Below are positions 1 through 11,183 of a stretch of 64,000 nucleotides of DNA, piece by piece. Origin of the DNA: Bufo bufo (lineage: Eukaryota; Chordata; Amphibia; Anura; Bufonidae); the NCBI RefSeq assembly GCF_905171765.1, contig NC_053398.1, positions 49,444,323 to 49,508,322 of the forward strand, in the 5' to 3' direction. Numbering within the stretch: the stretch's first letter is position 1; every line of letters begins with the position of its first letter. Both the position numbers and the translations under genes were made by a program. The notes below the pieces were generated by a model. It saw only the letters and a program-made list of their open reading frames with translations. It was not told where the DNA came from and made no database searches.

Positions 1-436
1 TAATGGCCAGGGTCCTGATCAGTCGGAGCTGGTTTGCACGTCAGGCCCCAGAAGTAAATAAATGGATAAATCTGGTCAATAAGGTGAAAAATTATGAGCG
101 GATTCTCAATAAGCAGAGGGGTGGAATTGAGAAATGGGCTAAGATATGGGACGGCTGGTAATTCTGATGGGATTTTATGAATGTAAAAATTACTATTCTA
201 TATTATGTCTAAAATTTTTTTTATTTTTTTTGCCCCCTCTTCTCTCTTCCCTTAATTTTTAAGGGGGGTAGTGGGGGGAGGCGGGGGCGCACCCATCATA
301 TGTTGGGGGGGGCTGGGGGGGGAGAAGAGGTGGGGGGGAAAGGAAAAGTGGGTTTGAAAATGTATATTAATTTTGAATTATATTTCCGTGTACTGCTTGT
401 ATAGTAATAAAGATGTTAAATAAAAAAATAAAAAAG
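1..436 (+). mobile_element. 3' end of an L1/Tx1-type LINE
   Basis: The first 161 bases are an open frame of 52 codons, entered mid-protein and ending in TAA at 159-161. Its tryptophan- and lysine-rich tail, ending KWAKIWDGW, resembles the extreme C-terminus of L1/Tx1-group ORF2 proteins (reverse transcriptase polyproteins). A 3' UTR follows with long G runs at about 255-345, and the element closes with an A-rich tail near 410-436 containing AATAAA-like signals. The order ORF2 end, G-rich UTR, A tail is typical of L1-clade elements. The 5' part lies outside the window. The family call rests on a short C-terminal match and is moderately sure. Confidence 0.6.
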
Positions 437-796
437 CAGAGAAATAGAAATTTTGAAAATTGCGAATTTTTCAAAAGTTTTGGTAAATTTGGGATTTTTT
501 CATAAATAAAGGTGAAATATATTGACTCAAATTTATGACTATCATGAAGTACAATGTGTCACGAGAAAACAATCTCAGAATGACTTGGATAAATAAAAGT
601 GTTCCAAAGCTGTTACCACATAATTTGAAAAAAATGGCCTGGGCAGAAGGGTGAAAATTGGCCCGGGGTAGAAGGGGTTAACAGAAGAAGACAATGATTT
701 CAAGCACCACCCTCGTCTTAAAGTAACCAGTCTGCTCTTTTAATTCAATCAGGATGACAGAGTGATATCAGCTGCCTTGTCCTTGTTACAGAGGAC
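437..796. other. AT-rich non-coding stretch
   Basis: No coding signal is seen. The segment ending GGGGTTAA at 674-681 resembles the right terminus of the TTAA-flanked repeats seen elsewhere in this window, so it may be a half-element. Nothing else is recognised. Confidence 0.4.
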
Positions 797-913
797 CTCC
801 CTGGCTGTGAGCTGTTCAATCGCAGCGCAGAGCGACACAGCCAGGGAGAAAAAAAACTCACCTCCCTGGCTGTGATGCTCTGCGCTGCGATTGGACAGCT
901 CACAGCCAGGGAG
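797..913. repeat. Inverted repeat able to form a hairpin
   Basis: Arms at 797-848 and 862-913 are near-perfect inverted copies, each bounded by CTCCCTGGCTGTG / CACAGCCAGGGAG, and separated by a short A-rich loop. It looks like a foldback MITE fragment. No coding content is seen. Confidence 0.7.
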
Positions 914-1559
914 AAGGAGATGCCCATTAAGAAAAAGGGCAGTCTCCTCCCCATTGTTCCGATGCTAACAATTAGCATACAGAGCGGGATAAAATACCGG
1001 GGGCGACAGCGGGCGAATGGAGCGGCACCCAGGAATAGAAATGTCCCGAATAGTTCGCCGGCGAATAGTTCCCGGCAAACATAGCTTGTTCGCGTTCGCA
1101 GCGGCGGGCGGACATATGCGATGTTCGGTCCGCCCCCTATTCGTCATCATTGAGTAAACCCTGCACCTCACAGTCAACAGACACATTCCAGCCAATCAGC
1201 AGCAGACCCTCCCTCCCAGACCCTCCCACCTCCTGAACAGCATCCATTTTAGATTCATTCGGAAGCTGCATTCTTAGTGAGAGGAGGGACAATGTAGCTG
1301 CTGCTGATTTAATAGGGAAATCGATAGCTAGGCTAGTGTATTCAGTGTCCACTACAGTCCTGAAGGACTCATGTGATCTCTGCTGTAAGGACAGCACCCC
1401 AAAAAGCCTTTTTAGGGCTAGAACATCAGTCTGCTTTTTTTTTTTTTTTCCTGTGTAATCTAATTGCAGTTGCCTGCCTGCGGCTGCCAGCGTGTGTGTC
1501 AGGCTCACAGCGTATACTGTGCCCACTTGCCCAGTGCCACCACTCATATCTGGTGTCAC

Positions 1560-1815
1560 AATAGCTTGTATTTAAAAAAATATATACATTTTTTGACTGT
1601 GAAATAATATCAGTCATTTTCCTTCACAAGTGTGCGTTTCAGGGCCTGCAAGGGCACAGTGTCACACCAGTGCAACTCATATCTGGTGTAACAGTGGTGC
1701 ACATTTTAAAAAAACAACACTTTTTGGACTGAAATAGTAGCAGTCATTTTCCTTCACAAGTGTGCGTTTCAGGGCCTGCAAGGGCACAGTGTCACACCAG
1801 TGCAACTCATATCTG
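1560..1815. repeat. Tandem repeat, unit about 130 bp
   Basis: The block containing CAGTCATTTTCCTTCACAAG occurs at about 1611 and again at about 1740, followed each time by the same sequence ending in CAACTCATATCTG. A third, diverged partial unit is visible near 1545-1560. It lies inside the hAT element, directly next to the U2-like array. Confidence 0.8.
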
Positions 1816-2205
1816 ATAGGGGACGTAACAGGGATTAAACTGATAAGAATAGAACAACATAACACACCACAACTATCTGGTGGCACATTAGATTGCACGC
1901 GCAGTGCCCCAAATTTGAAGTAGGAGGAACGACCAAGCATCTTTTTCCATCTCCCGGTTCCTAAAATCAATGCCATATACATGTCCCCTGATAGGGGACG
2001 TAACAGGGATTAAACTGATAAGAATAGAACAACATAACACACCACAACTATCTGGCGGCACATTAGATTGCACGCGCAGTGCCCCAAATTTGAAGTAGGA
2101 GGACCGACCAAGCATCTTTTTCCATCTCCCCGTTCCTAAAATCAATGCCATATACACGTCCCCTGATAGAGGACAAAACAGAGATTAAACTGTTAAGAAC
2201 AGATT
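1815..2205 (-). repeat. U2 snRNA-derived tandem array (three copies, period about 176 bp)
   Basis: On the minus strand each unit begins TTCTTATCAGTTTAAT and continues through CCTCTATC or CCCCTATC, then GATTTTAGGA (a Sm-site-like segment) and GGGAGATGGAA. This is the order of about nucleotides 42-115 of vertebrate U2 snRNA. Full-length units read about 2205 to 2101 and about 2029 to 1925; a third, truncated unit reads about 1853 to 1815. Units are separated by about 70 bp of unrelated sequence ending GTGTGTTATGTTG. The U2 5' end (branch-point recognition region) is absent, so these are not functional U2 genes. SINEs with U1/U2-derived heads are known in crocodilians (SINEU); whether this array arose that way is unknown. 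Confidence 0.75.
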
Positions 2206-2222
2206 TTTTTTTATAAAAAAAA

Positions 2223-2702
2223 AAAGAGGACAGCCTCTGCAGAGCTGGGTATTTTTTGGCCGCATTACTGAACGCTCATGCACAATGGCTGTAGGCTCAT
2301 GCGTCCTTTTGTGGAGGTGACAAACCTGGTCAGTCAAACCCAAGGCAACATCATCGACCTCATCCCATATGCGTTTTTTCTGGAGAGTGCTGGATCAGGC
2401 CGTAGATGAGCATGAAGAGGAAGAGTTGTGGTCACCATCACCACCAGAAGCAGCCTTGTCGTCGTCGATTGCTGGACCTGCAGGGGGCTTGTTGTCACCT
2501 TTCGGGGACCCTTGGTGTTGTACGTGGCTGGGTGGAGGAAGAGACCTTTAATGACGTCAGTGAGGACATAGAACGGGACATGGCTAGCTTGGTATCCAAC
2601 CTTGTGCAAATGGGGAGTTTGCGGTTGTGCAAATGGACTGTTAGCGGTTGTTTGCGGTGCGTTAAACGGGGAGTTTGGTCTGTCACTGTGAAGCGGGTGT
2701 AA
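2223..2702 (+). pseudogene. hAT transposase C-terminal remnant
   Basis: A frame interrupted by a stop near 2265 reads through a segment containing LMRPFVEVTNLV and LIPYAF. A shifted frame continues with VRGWVEEETFND and a basic, cysteine-rich tail ending at 2702. The pattern fits the C-terminal part of the transposase expected inside a hAT element. The upstream catalytic region is missing, apparently replaced by the repeat arrays. The frame changes at least twice, so no protein is made. The assignment rests mainly on position inside the hAT termini and on recognition of the family tail. Confidence 0.5.
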
Positions 2703-3067
2703 CCGTTACACTACCTGATCGATACAACATCATACCTGATGTTTTAAAGCACGTTATTCCAAGCAATTTAGGAATGTTAGGTGATTTATGCCCTTTATGG
2801 ATTAAAACCCGACTCTGCGTCAACTACGTAATTTTCCATGGGAGTTTTGCCATGGATCCCCCTCCGGCATGCCACAGTCCAGGTGTTAGTCCCCTTGAAA
2901 CAACTTTTCCATCACTATTGTGGCCAGAAAGAGTCCCTGTGGGTTTTAAAATTCGCCTGCCTATTGAAGTCTATGGCGGTTCACCAGTTCGCGAACATTT
3001 GCGAAAATTCGCGTTCGCCGTTCGCGAACGGAAAATTTTATGTTCGCGACATCTCTACCCAGGAATA

Positions 3068-3502
3068 ATAGTAAGTGCAGTGAGATCCCTGGGCGCCGCG
3101 CTACATATCCTGATAGTTAGTTTACAATGTTTGGACTCATGAAAGGTCCTCTTTAAACAATTTTGCCAATACTAGAGTCTCATTTTCATATAATAAAAGT
3201 TTAAATTACACGAAAAACTTCTATCACACAGATCGTGTGAACCATGAATGTTCTTGGATGTACATTCTTTTCACTCCAGAAACAGTGATAAAGTAGTGGC
3301 CCCAATTTTTGAGACTGACATAAATTTTACTTCTCACAAAGTTTTTTGCGTTTATGGTGGCAGTTTGCATTAACTCTAGATTGTTATGAAGAGTTTTCAG
3401 ATTAATTGCAGTCATTCCTTGCCATAACAAGTAACGTAATTACAAAAAAAAACATTTCCACTGCATTTCAGCCCTTCCACAAAATGACCTGCTAACATAA
3501 TT
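3068..3502. other. Non-coding, nothing recognised
   Basis: AT-rich sequence between the hAT element and a Penelope fragment. No gene, clear repeat structure or terminal signal is visible. Confidence 0.4.
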
Positions 3503-4110
3503 TCAGTGATTTGATTTCCTCATGAGAAATTGGCGTTTACACGGACATTCTATGACATAGATCACATTCTCAGAGTTACATGTTAAACATTTTGTTCTCT
3601 TTTGAAAGGATGTGATCTTGCAATTTCTACAACTCCCGCATCTGAAAAAACCTTGTAAGCCCATCCAACCACAAATGGTACGTTCCTTGGTATAATGGCT
3701 TTTAACTGTTGGTGCCACTTTCAGGCCTAAGTTACCTTTGTGAAGGTAATTCTCGGATATGGTGGCATTAACGTACCTATCATCTTTATCTTTTTGTAAT
3801 AAATACCAATGTCTAGTGATAATGTGACGTATCTTTTTGTAGTCCTCACTAAAGGGTAGGATCAGCCTCAGGGTTTCTTGTTCAGATTCAGATTTCTGTA
3901 TCCCCTTCTCCTCAAAAAAAGTTTTCCTATCCATGCCTCTAACCTTCGTCAATGCTGTATCTAAGATCTCAGTGGGGTAGTCCTTCTCTAAGAATTTGTC
4001 TTTCATTCTGTCCGCTTCTATTTCAAATTGTGGCTCCAATTTACAGTTACGCTTAATCCTCCGGAATTGGCCCTGGGGGATATTTATCAACCAACTTGGG
4101 AGATGGCAAC
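3503..4110 (-). pseudogene. Penelope-like element fragment (RT C-terminus and linker)
   Basis: Read on the minus strand, the frame enters at about 4110 with LPSWLINIPQGQFRRIKRNC. It continues through a helix-rich RT-thumb/connector segment (FLEKDYPTEILDTALTK) to the cysteine-rich linker that precedes the GIY-YIG nuclease in Penelope/Neptune-type elements (CGSCRNCKITSF, then VIYVIECPC). The frame then breaks at the start of the nuclease near 3545, so the GIY-YIG domain is lost. Sequence upstream of 4110 in the same open frame does not look like PLE protein. It is a dead, doubly truncated copy, diverged from the pair at 15-23 kb. Confidence 0.7.
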
Positions 4111-5000
4111 TGTTAAATAAAATATAGCTATTTGCACCCCATACCAATCCGAATAATAACATATACTTAATAATATATACTCTATATACCGGAACTGACG
4201 TCTTGGAATCAATTAACCATCCAGTCCATGAATTACACATCACTGGGATCCCCTGGGATTTATTACCTTTGAAAGCTACCCGCGCGATTTGACGGCCAAA
4301 CACAAGAAAGGACCGGGATACCAACTGGCCCACATGTGGAATAATAAGCCGCCGTCGTGGTCTTTACTAGAAGAAAAAGCTCCCGATATCGTAGTGTGAT
4401 AACATCATTAGCACAACGCAGGGAGCAGCAGCAACATCCCACGGCTTGGTTAAGACTGATTCGATGGAAGCTGGATAAAAGGTAACTTTACAATCGCTTG
4501 CAAGCTTTAAAGTAGCGGGACGCCGCTACTCATTCTGATCGAGCGGGACGCCGCTCTGCTCAGGAGAGTTTTTTTCAGATTTGTATTCATAGGACGGATT
4601 GGCATTGGTGTGAAAAATATTAAGGATACTTTGAAGTTACACCATTGAATGATATAGACCCACAAGGAGGCCTGATTAAACGTTTTTTGGGATACCATCA
4701 TAAATTAGATCTTTCGATTTTTTCACCTATGTTTCCCTAGTGGTGATTTTATTTACTATAGAGGTGGACTCAATATTTACCTTCGATTCATTTTAGTTTG
4801 TATATTTTAGATTATCATCATCGATATACTGTTGTTGGGGTTGAATATTATCTAGATAAAATTTGCTGCTATTCAGATACATCAACTGCTGTCATTAACT
4901 AACATTTAGGATTTTATGTTTTTATAGTGAGCTCCATCGTTTTAGAATATTTAGTTTATCAATAAATATATATTTTATAAATGGTTCTCTTAATGGTCCG
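4111..5000. other. Unassigned; two tandem GC hairpins
   Basis: Two short near-identical hairpin motifs, AGCGGGACGCCGCT, occur at about 4515-4528 and 4542-4556, each inside a short palindrome. The rest is AT-rich and not recognised. It could be a leader or terminal part of a Penelope-like element facing the fragment at 3503-4110, but I cannot show this. Confidence 0.35.
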
Positions 5001-7342
5001 AAATTTCTGAGAGTGCCCTGCTCTTTTCCTTCATTTTTCATTTTCACATCTATAATGTCAGCCTGTTTGATAGCGAAAATTGGAGTGGCAGAAACCCTTT
5101 AAGACTAATAGGAGAAAGTGATTACAGTGTTAGCATTTGCTTGTTATTTTCCAACCTCACTAGCGTGTTTAGTTAACAAAAACATAAATAGTAGTGCTGA
5201 CGTCTGGACCAAGTCATTTTTAGTGTGTGTTGTTCCGACAGCTGTTCACACAGCCATCTGTAGCCATCCATTCAGTCACATGTAAATATTGGTTGCTATG
5301 AGCTCTCCTGTCTAAATGTCTAATCTGTGTACAGACAAAGCTTGGCACAATATTATCTAAGCTTCAGGTTCACGGGATGATTTTGAATGCTCCAGTAGTA
5401 TAGAATATGGTATGTCATTATCTTTCTCTTAAACCTTTTCTTTTACATTTATTTTACACCAAGAATACCACCTTAGATCTATAAGTGTGTCTTCATGTGA
5501 TGGAATTTTTTCCCAACATGTATTTTCCACAGCAGAAACTTGAGGCTTACCCCTGAACATCCAAAGTGGATTTGCTCTTTTCAATGTGATGGATCCATGC
5601 GAGGATTAGCCCCATTGTCGTTTACTATGGATAATCCTTTGCATTTGTACCAAATTTTGTACCAAAATATGTGACATACTACTTATTTCCATGGTGCTTA
5701 AAGCAATAAAATCAGATTTCAGATTTTATTCTTCTGAGGTCCTTTTGAAAATGAAAGAAGCAATATGACTGGTTGCTATGAGAAACTTCTCGACCTTTCC
5801 TTTGCACCAATTTTAACAAATCTCCACCAATACGTATACACTGCAGATTTTCCACAGCTGAATTTCCACAGTGTTTACTGTAGCAGTGAAGTGGATGAGA
5901 GTTTCACAAATCTTATCTACATGCTGCAGAGAATTTGTGCGCCCCAGCATGTTGCTGATCTTTTCTGCGGATTTCACGCTTTGAAATGCAGAGGTGAAAT
6001 CTTCAGCATTTATGCACTGATTTGATGGCATTACGGATGTTGGCTACAGGTGGTCGTACCCTAATAGAGCATGTGGCCTGCTGTAGTGAGGTGAAATGTA
6101 ATGACGTGATAACTTTCAAAATTATGTAATACTCTAGCTTTATAAATATGGCATATACAGTATGAGTGCACTCTACTAATCTAGATTTACCCCAGAAATG
6201 TCTTAGTTTTATACACGCAATCCTATAATTTATAATACTGGAAGGACTTAGTGGCAGCATGCTGATCTGTGCCACAAGATCACATTAAAATGCAACTCCA
6301 GTAATGCCTGTCACACTACTATTTTCATATCTAAGTGAATATGCGGGAAATGTATTTTATTTTTAGATACAGTCCTCCGATGTTTATGTATGGCCACTTC
6401 AGAAACAAGTGAGGTGCATTCCTTACATTCTTCAAACTTTATACTAGGGGTGCACAACCTTTTTTGGTCTGGGGGCCGCATTGTCACATCACACTATTTC
6501 AAGGGGCCGCAAAAAAAAAAGTTGATCAGCGCTTGTTTTAATAAGCCTATTACACAGGCTAATGCAAAGTGACTGGGGAGGAATGATCACTACCACAGTC
6601 ATTCCTCCCACTTCTATCGATTATCGGTAGCACATTCCTTATTATATGGGGAGATGTGCTGACGATAATTGTTCATCTTTCATCCTGATAAAATATGCAA
6701 ATCAGCCGACAAACGAGGGATTTCTTGTTTATCGGCTGATCAGCGGCACGATTATACTGGCCAGATATCAGATATGAGCGCTCCTACGAACACTTGTTTC
6801 CAGTAATTGTCCTGAATATCGTGCCGTGTAACAGGGGCTTAGAGATTTCTTGGTAAAAAATGATTTTTAACATGTTCCTGCATCATGGGCCTGAAACAAA
6901 AGATTCATACTCTCCTGCTCCCTGACGCTCCCACTGTCTCCATCTTCTAGTTCCAGCGCTGTTTACATCCGGTTGGATATGGGCATAGTCACCTGTACCT
7001 CTCCAGCCAATGACTGGCATCACTGGTGATGTGGCCACAAGCAGCATTTCACCGCTTAAGCCAGTCATTTGCAGCAGAGGTGCTCCGAGACAGGAGCATG
7101 GAGACAGCAAGAGCATCACAGAGCAGGAAAGTAGGAATCTTCTGTGTCAGGGACTATGCTGCAGGAACTGGTTAAAAATTATCTTAACTAGGAAACTCCT
7201 TTAAATGGCGATGTTTCCTTCCTGCCTCCTATTCACTAATGAGTTCTTTACACTGCAGAGGACGACGCTCACTGGTTATTACCACCTTCTGCACCCCCAG
7301 ATATACTGTAGGTGCCCTGCAATAACCAGTAAGCATTTTCCC
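5001..7342. other. Intergenic region with faint repeat traces
   Basis: No gene is supported. A stretch at about 6445-6520 reads GGGGTGCACAACC followed by GGGGGCCGCA and a poly-A run, resembling one end of a decayed hAT-type repeat. The rest is AT-rich; short open frames here have no recognisable motifs. Confidence 0.4.
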
Positions 7343-7343
7343 T

Positions 7344-7558
7344 AAGGGCTCACGCACACGCCCATTGTTTTAGTCCACATCTGAGCCGCATTTTTTTTAT
7401 GTGGCTTGGATGTGGACCCATTCACTTCAACAGGGCCGAAAAGATGTGGACAGCACTCCGTGTGCTGTCCACATCCATTGCTCCGTTCTGCAAAATGCAG
7501 AACACACATGGCTGGTGTCCTGCGGACCAAAAGAAAAGGTACGGTCGTGTGTATGAGG
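7344..7558. mobile_element. Palindromic MITE, Harbinger-like ends
   Basis: Left end GGGCTCACGCACACG and right end CGTGTGTATGAGGCC are imperfect inverted repeats, flanked by TAA and TTA. The inside is palindromic around a GTGGACAGCAC / GTGCTGTCCAC pair near 7447-7474. Non-coding. A 3-bp TWA flank suggests a PIF/Harbinger-derived MITE. Confidence 0.55.
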
Positions 7559-7598
7559 CCTTACTAGCCGGGAAAGCACTTATTGGTCAACCCTTTAA

Positions 7599-10500
7599 CC
7601 CCTTAAGGACTCAGCCCTATTTCACCTTAAGGACTTGGCCATTTTTTGCAAATCTGACCAGTATCACTTTAAGTGCTGATAACTTTAAAACGCTTTGACT
7701 TACCCAGGCCGTTCTGAGATTGTTTTTCCGTCACATATTGTACTTCATGACACTGCTAAAATTGGGTCCAAAAAATTCATTTTTATTTATAAAAAAATAC
7801 CAAATTTACCAAAAATTTGTAAAAAATTGCAAATTTCCAAGTTTCAATTTCTTTACTTCTATAATACATAGTAATACCTCCAAAAATAGTTATTACTTTA
7901 CATTCCCCATATGTCTACTTCATGTTTGGATCATTTTGGGACTGATATTTTATTTTTTGGGGATGTTACAAGGCTTAGAAGTTTAGAAGTAAATCTTGAA
8001 AATTTTCAAAAACCCAATTTTTAGGGACCAGTTCAGGTCTGAAGTCACTTTGCGAGGCTTACATAATAGAAACCACCCAAAAATGACCCCATTCTAGAAA
8101 CTACACCCCCTCAAGGTATTCAAAACTGATTTTTACAAACGTCGTTAACCCTTTAGGTGTTCCACAAGAATTAATGGAAAATAGAGATACAATTTCAAAA
8201 TGTCCCTTTTTGGGCAGATTTCCATTTTAATAATTTTTTCCAGTAACAAAGCAAGGGTTAACAGCCAAACCAAACTCAATATTTATGGCCCTGATTCTGT
8301 AGTTTACAGAAACACCCCATATGTGGTCGTAAACTACTGTACGGGCACACGGCAGGGCGCAGAAGGAAAGGAATGCCATACGGTTTTTGGAAGGCAGATT
8401 TTGCTGGACTGGTTTTTTTGACACCATGTCCCATTTGAAGCCCCCCTGATGCACCCCTAGAGTAGAAACTCCATAAAAGTGACCCCATTTAAGAAACTAC
8501 ACCCCTCAAGGTATTCAAAACTGATTTTACAAACGTCGTTAACCCTTTAGGTGTTCCACAAGAATTAATGGAAAATAGAGGTACAATTTCAAAATGTAAC
8601 TTTTTTGGCAGATTTTCCATTTTAATATTTTTTTTCCAGTTACAAATCAAGGGTTAACAGCCAAACCAAACTCAATATTTATGGCCCTGATTCTGTAGTT
8701 TACAGAAACACCCCATATGTGGTCATAAACTACTGTACGGGCACATGGCAGGGCGCAGAAGGAAAGGAATGCCATACGGTTTTTGGAAGGCAGATTTTGC
8801 TGGACTGTTTTTTTTGACACCATGTCCCATTTGAAGCCCCCCTGATGCACCCCTAGAGTAGAAACTCCAAAAAAGTGGCCCCATTTTAGAAACTATGGGA
8901 TAGGGTGGCAGTATTGTTGGTACTAGTTTAGGGTACATATGATTTTTGGTTGCTCTATATTACACTTTTTGTGAGGCAAGATAACAAGAAATAGCTGTTT
9001 TGGCACCGTTTTTATTTTTTGCTATTTACAACATTCATCTGATAGGTTAGATCATGTGATATTTTTATAGACCAGGTTGTCACGGATGCAGAGATACCTA
9101 ATATGTATACTTTTTTTTATTTATGTAAGTTTTACACAATGATTTCTTTTTTGAAGCAAAAAAAAAATCATGTTTTAGTGTTTCCATAGTCTGAGAGCCA
9201 TAATTTTTTCAGTTTTTGGGAGATTACCTTGGGTAGGGTATGATTTTTGCGGGATGATATGACGGTTTTATTGGCACTATTTTGGGGTGCATGTGACTTT
9301 TTGATCGCTTGCTATTACACTTTATGTGACGCAAGGTGACAAAAAATTGTTTATTTAGCACAGTTTTTATTTTTTATTTTTTACGGTGTTCATCTGAGGG
9401 GTTAGGTCATGTGATATTTTTATAGAGCCAGTCGATACGGACGCGGCGATACCTAATATGTATACTTTTTTTTATTTATGTAAGTTTTACACAATGATTT
9501 CATTTTTGAAGCAAAAAAAATCATGTTTTAGTGTTTCCATAGTCTGAGAGCCATACCTTGGGTAGGGTATGATTTTTGTGGGATGAGATGACGGTTTTAT
9601 TGGCATTATTTTGGGGTGCGTGTGACTTTTTGATCGCTTGCTATTACACTTTATGTGATGCAAGGTGACAAAAAATGGTTTATTTAGCACAGTTTTTATT
9701 TTTTACTTTTTACGGTGTTCATCTGAGGGGTTAGGTCATGTGATATTTTTATAGAGCCGGTCGATACAGACGCGGCGATACCTAATATGTATACTTTTTT
9801 TTATTTATGTAAGTTTTACACATAATATAATTTTTGAAACAAAAAAAAAGATCATGTTTTAATGTCTCCATATTCTGAGAGCCTTAGTTTTTTCAGTTTT
9901 TGGGCGATTATCTTAGGTAGGGTCTCATTTTTTGCAGGATGAGACGACGGTTTGAATGGTACTATTTTGGCGTACATGCGACTTTTTTGATCACTTTTAT
10001 TACCTTTTTTTGGAATAAAGGTGAGCAAAATTTCAATTTCATCATAGTTTTTATTTTTTATGGCGTTCACTGTGTGGGAAATGTAACATGACCGTTTTAT
10101 AGATCGGGTCGTTACGAACGCGGTGATATATAACATGTATAGGGAATTTTATTTTTTTAATTTTTAATCAGGGATAAATGTGTTTTTTTTATTTTTACTT
10201 TTTTCCCCCCTTTTTTTACTTTTTTTTTGACCCAGACCCACTTGGTTCTTGAAGATCCAGTGGGTCTGATGTCTGAATAATACAGTACAGTACACTATAT
10301 AATGTATTGTACTGTATTTTACTTACACTTTGTCTGAACAGAGCTATGCCTTTAGCACAGATCTGTTCAGCACCATGGACAGCAGGATGCCTGAGAAGGC
10401 GTCCTGTTGCCATGGGAACCTTCAGCGTCTGCCACAACTGAGCAGACAGGGAAGGGGAGGGAGGAGGGCTCCCTCCCTCTGTCACCCCATCCTGTCCGGG

Positions 10501-11155
10501 GGCTGCAAAGGCACAGCAGCCCCCCGATGGGAGAGGGAGGGAGCTCCCTCCCTCTTCACCTCTTCCATACAGCGGGTCCCTACGGACCGCGGCATGGAAG
10601 GGGTTAAAACGGCGGACATCTGCACAGATGTCTGCCGTTTGAATCGGAGTGTCAGCAATGAGCTGACACTCCAATTCAACCGCTTGGCCATCCTGAAAAT
10701 AAACGGGGGGCGGGCGGAAGATCGCGCACCCGACCCCCACACTGCCGCACCCCTCCCGCCCGCCTCCCGCACCGCCCGCAATCCTCCCCCCCGCTGCGCC
10801 CGCAGGCACAAAAACACAGAGGGCTGCAGGGGGTGTTAACCTTTATAAATACAGGCACCTTGAGGTTTCTGATCCCTGCGGTCACGGACCGCAGGGATCA
10901 GAAACTTGCATAAGCGCTAAAAACCGCAGGTCTGAATTGACCTGCGGTTTGTAGCGATCGGCAATGCGGGGGGGTCACAGGACCCCCTTAGGCATTGTCA
11001 CAGGGTGCCTGCTGAATGATTTCAACAGGCACCCTGTTCCGATCACTGCCGGCTGTGCGGCAGTGATCAAAACTACACAGGACGTACCGGTACGCCCTGG
11101 GTCCTTAAGGACTCGGGAAACAGGGCGTACTGGTACGCCCTAAGTCCTTAAGGGG
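7599..11155. mobile_element. Large TTAA-flanked non-coding element (3.6 kb)
   Basis: TTAA occurs at 7595-7598 and 11156-11159. The adjoining termini are inverted repeats, CCCCTTAAGGAC at left and GTCCTTAAGGGG at right. The inside is two sets of tandem repeats: about 397 bp, units starting 8084 and 8481 plus a partial third from 8877; and about 328-356 bp, units starting near 8929, 9284, 9612 and 9968. A GC-rich segment with further palindromes follows (10400-11100). No transposase is present. TTAA duplication fits piggyBac/Kolobok-type transposition. Long open frames in the GC-rich part run on both strands and are not genes. Confidence 0.65.
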
Positions 11156-11183
11156 TTAATGACCAGGCCTGAAAAGACCTTAA

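Larger units (their letters stand above)
1036..3057 (+). mobile_element. hAT DNA transposon, internally deleted, with internal tandem repeats
   Basis: Identical 8-bp direct repeats CCCAGGAA lie at 1028-1035 and 3058-3065, the target-duplication length expected for hAT elements. The termini between them are imperfect inverted repeats: TAGAAATGTCCCGAA at left, and TAGAGATGTCGCGAA as the reverse complement of the right end. The 2022-bp element contains a T-run at about 1435-1450, a tandem block of about 130 bp (about 1611-1815), a tandem array derived from U2 snRNA (1815-2205) and a transposase C-terminal remnant on the + strand (2223-2702). Short ATTCGCG-type palindromes near both ends recur in this family. 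It is probably non-autonomous now because the catalytic part of the transposase is missing. Confidence 0.75.

Noticed and set aside
10216..10885. Long overlapping open frames on both strands in GC-rich DNA
   Set aside because: They lie in the palindromic GC-rich end of a TTAA-flanked repeat, occur on both strands and show only low-complexity Pro/Arg/Gly composition.
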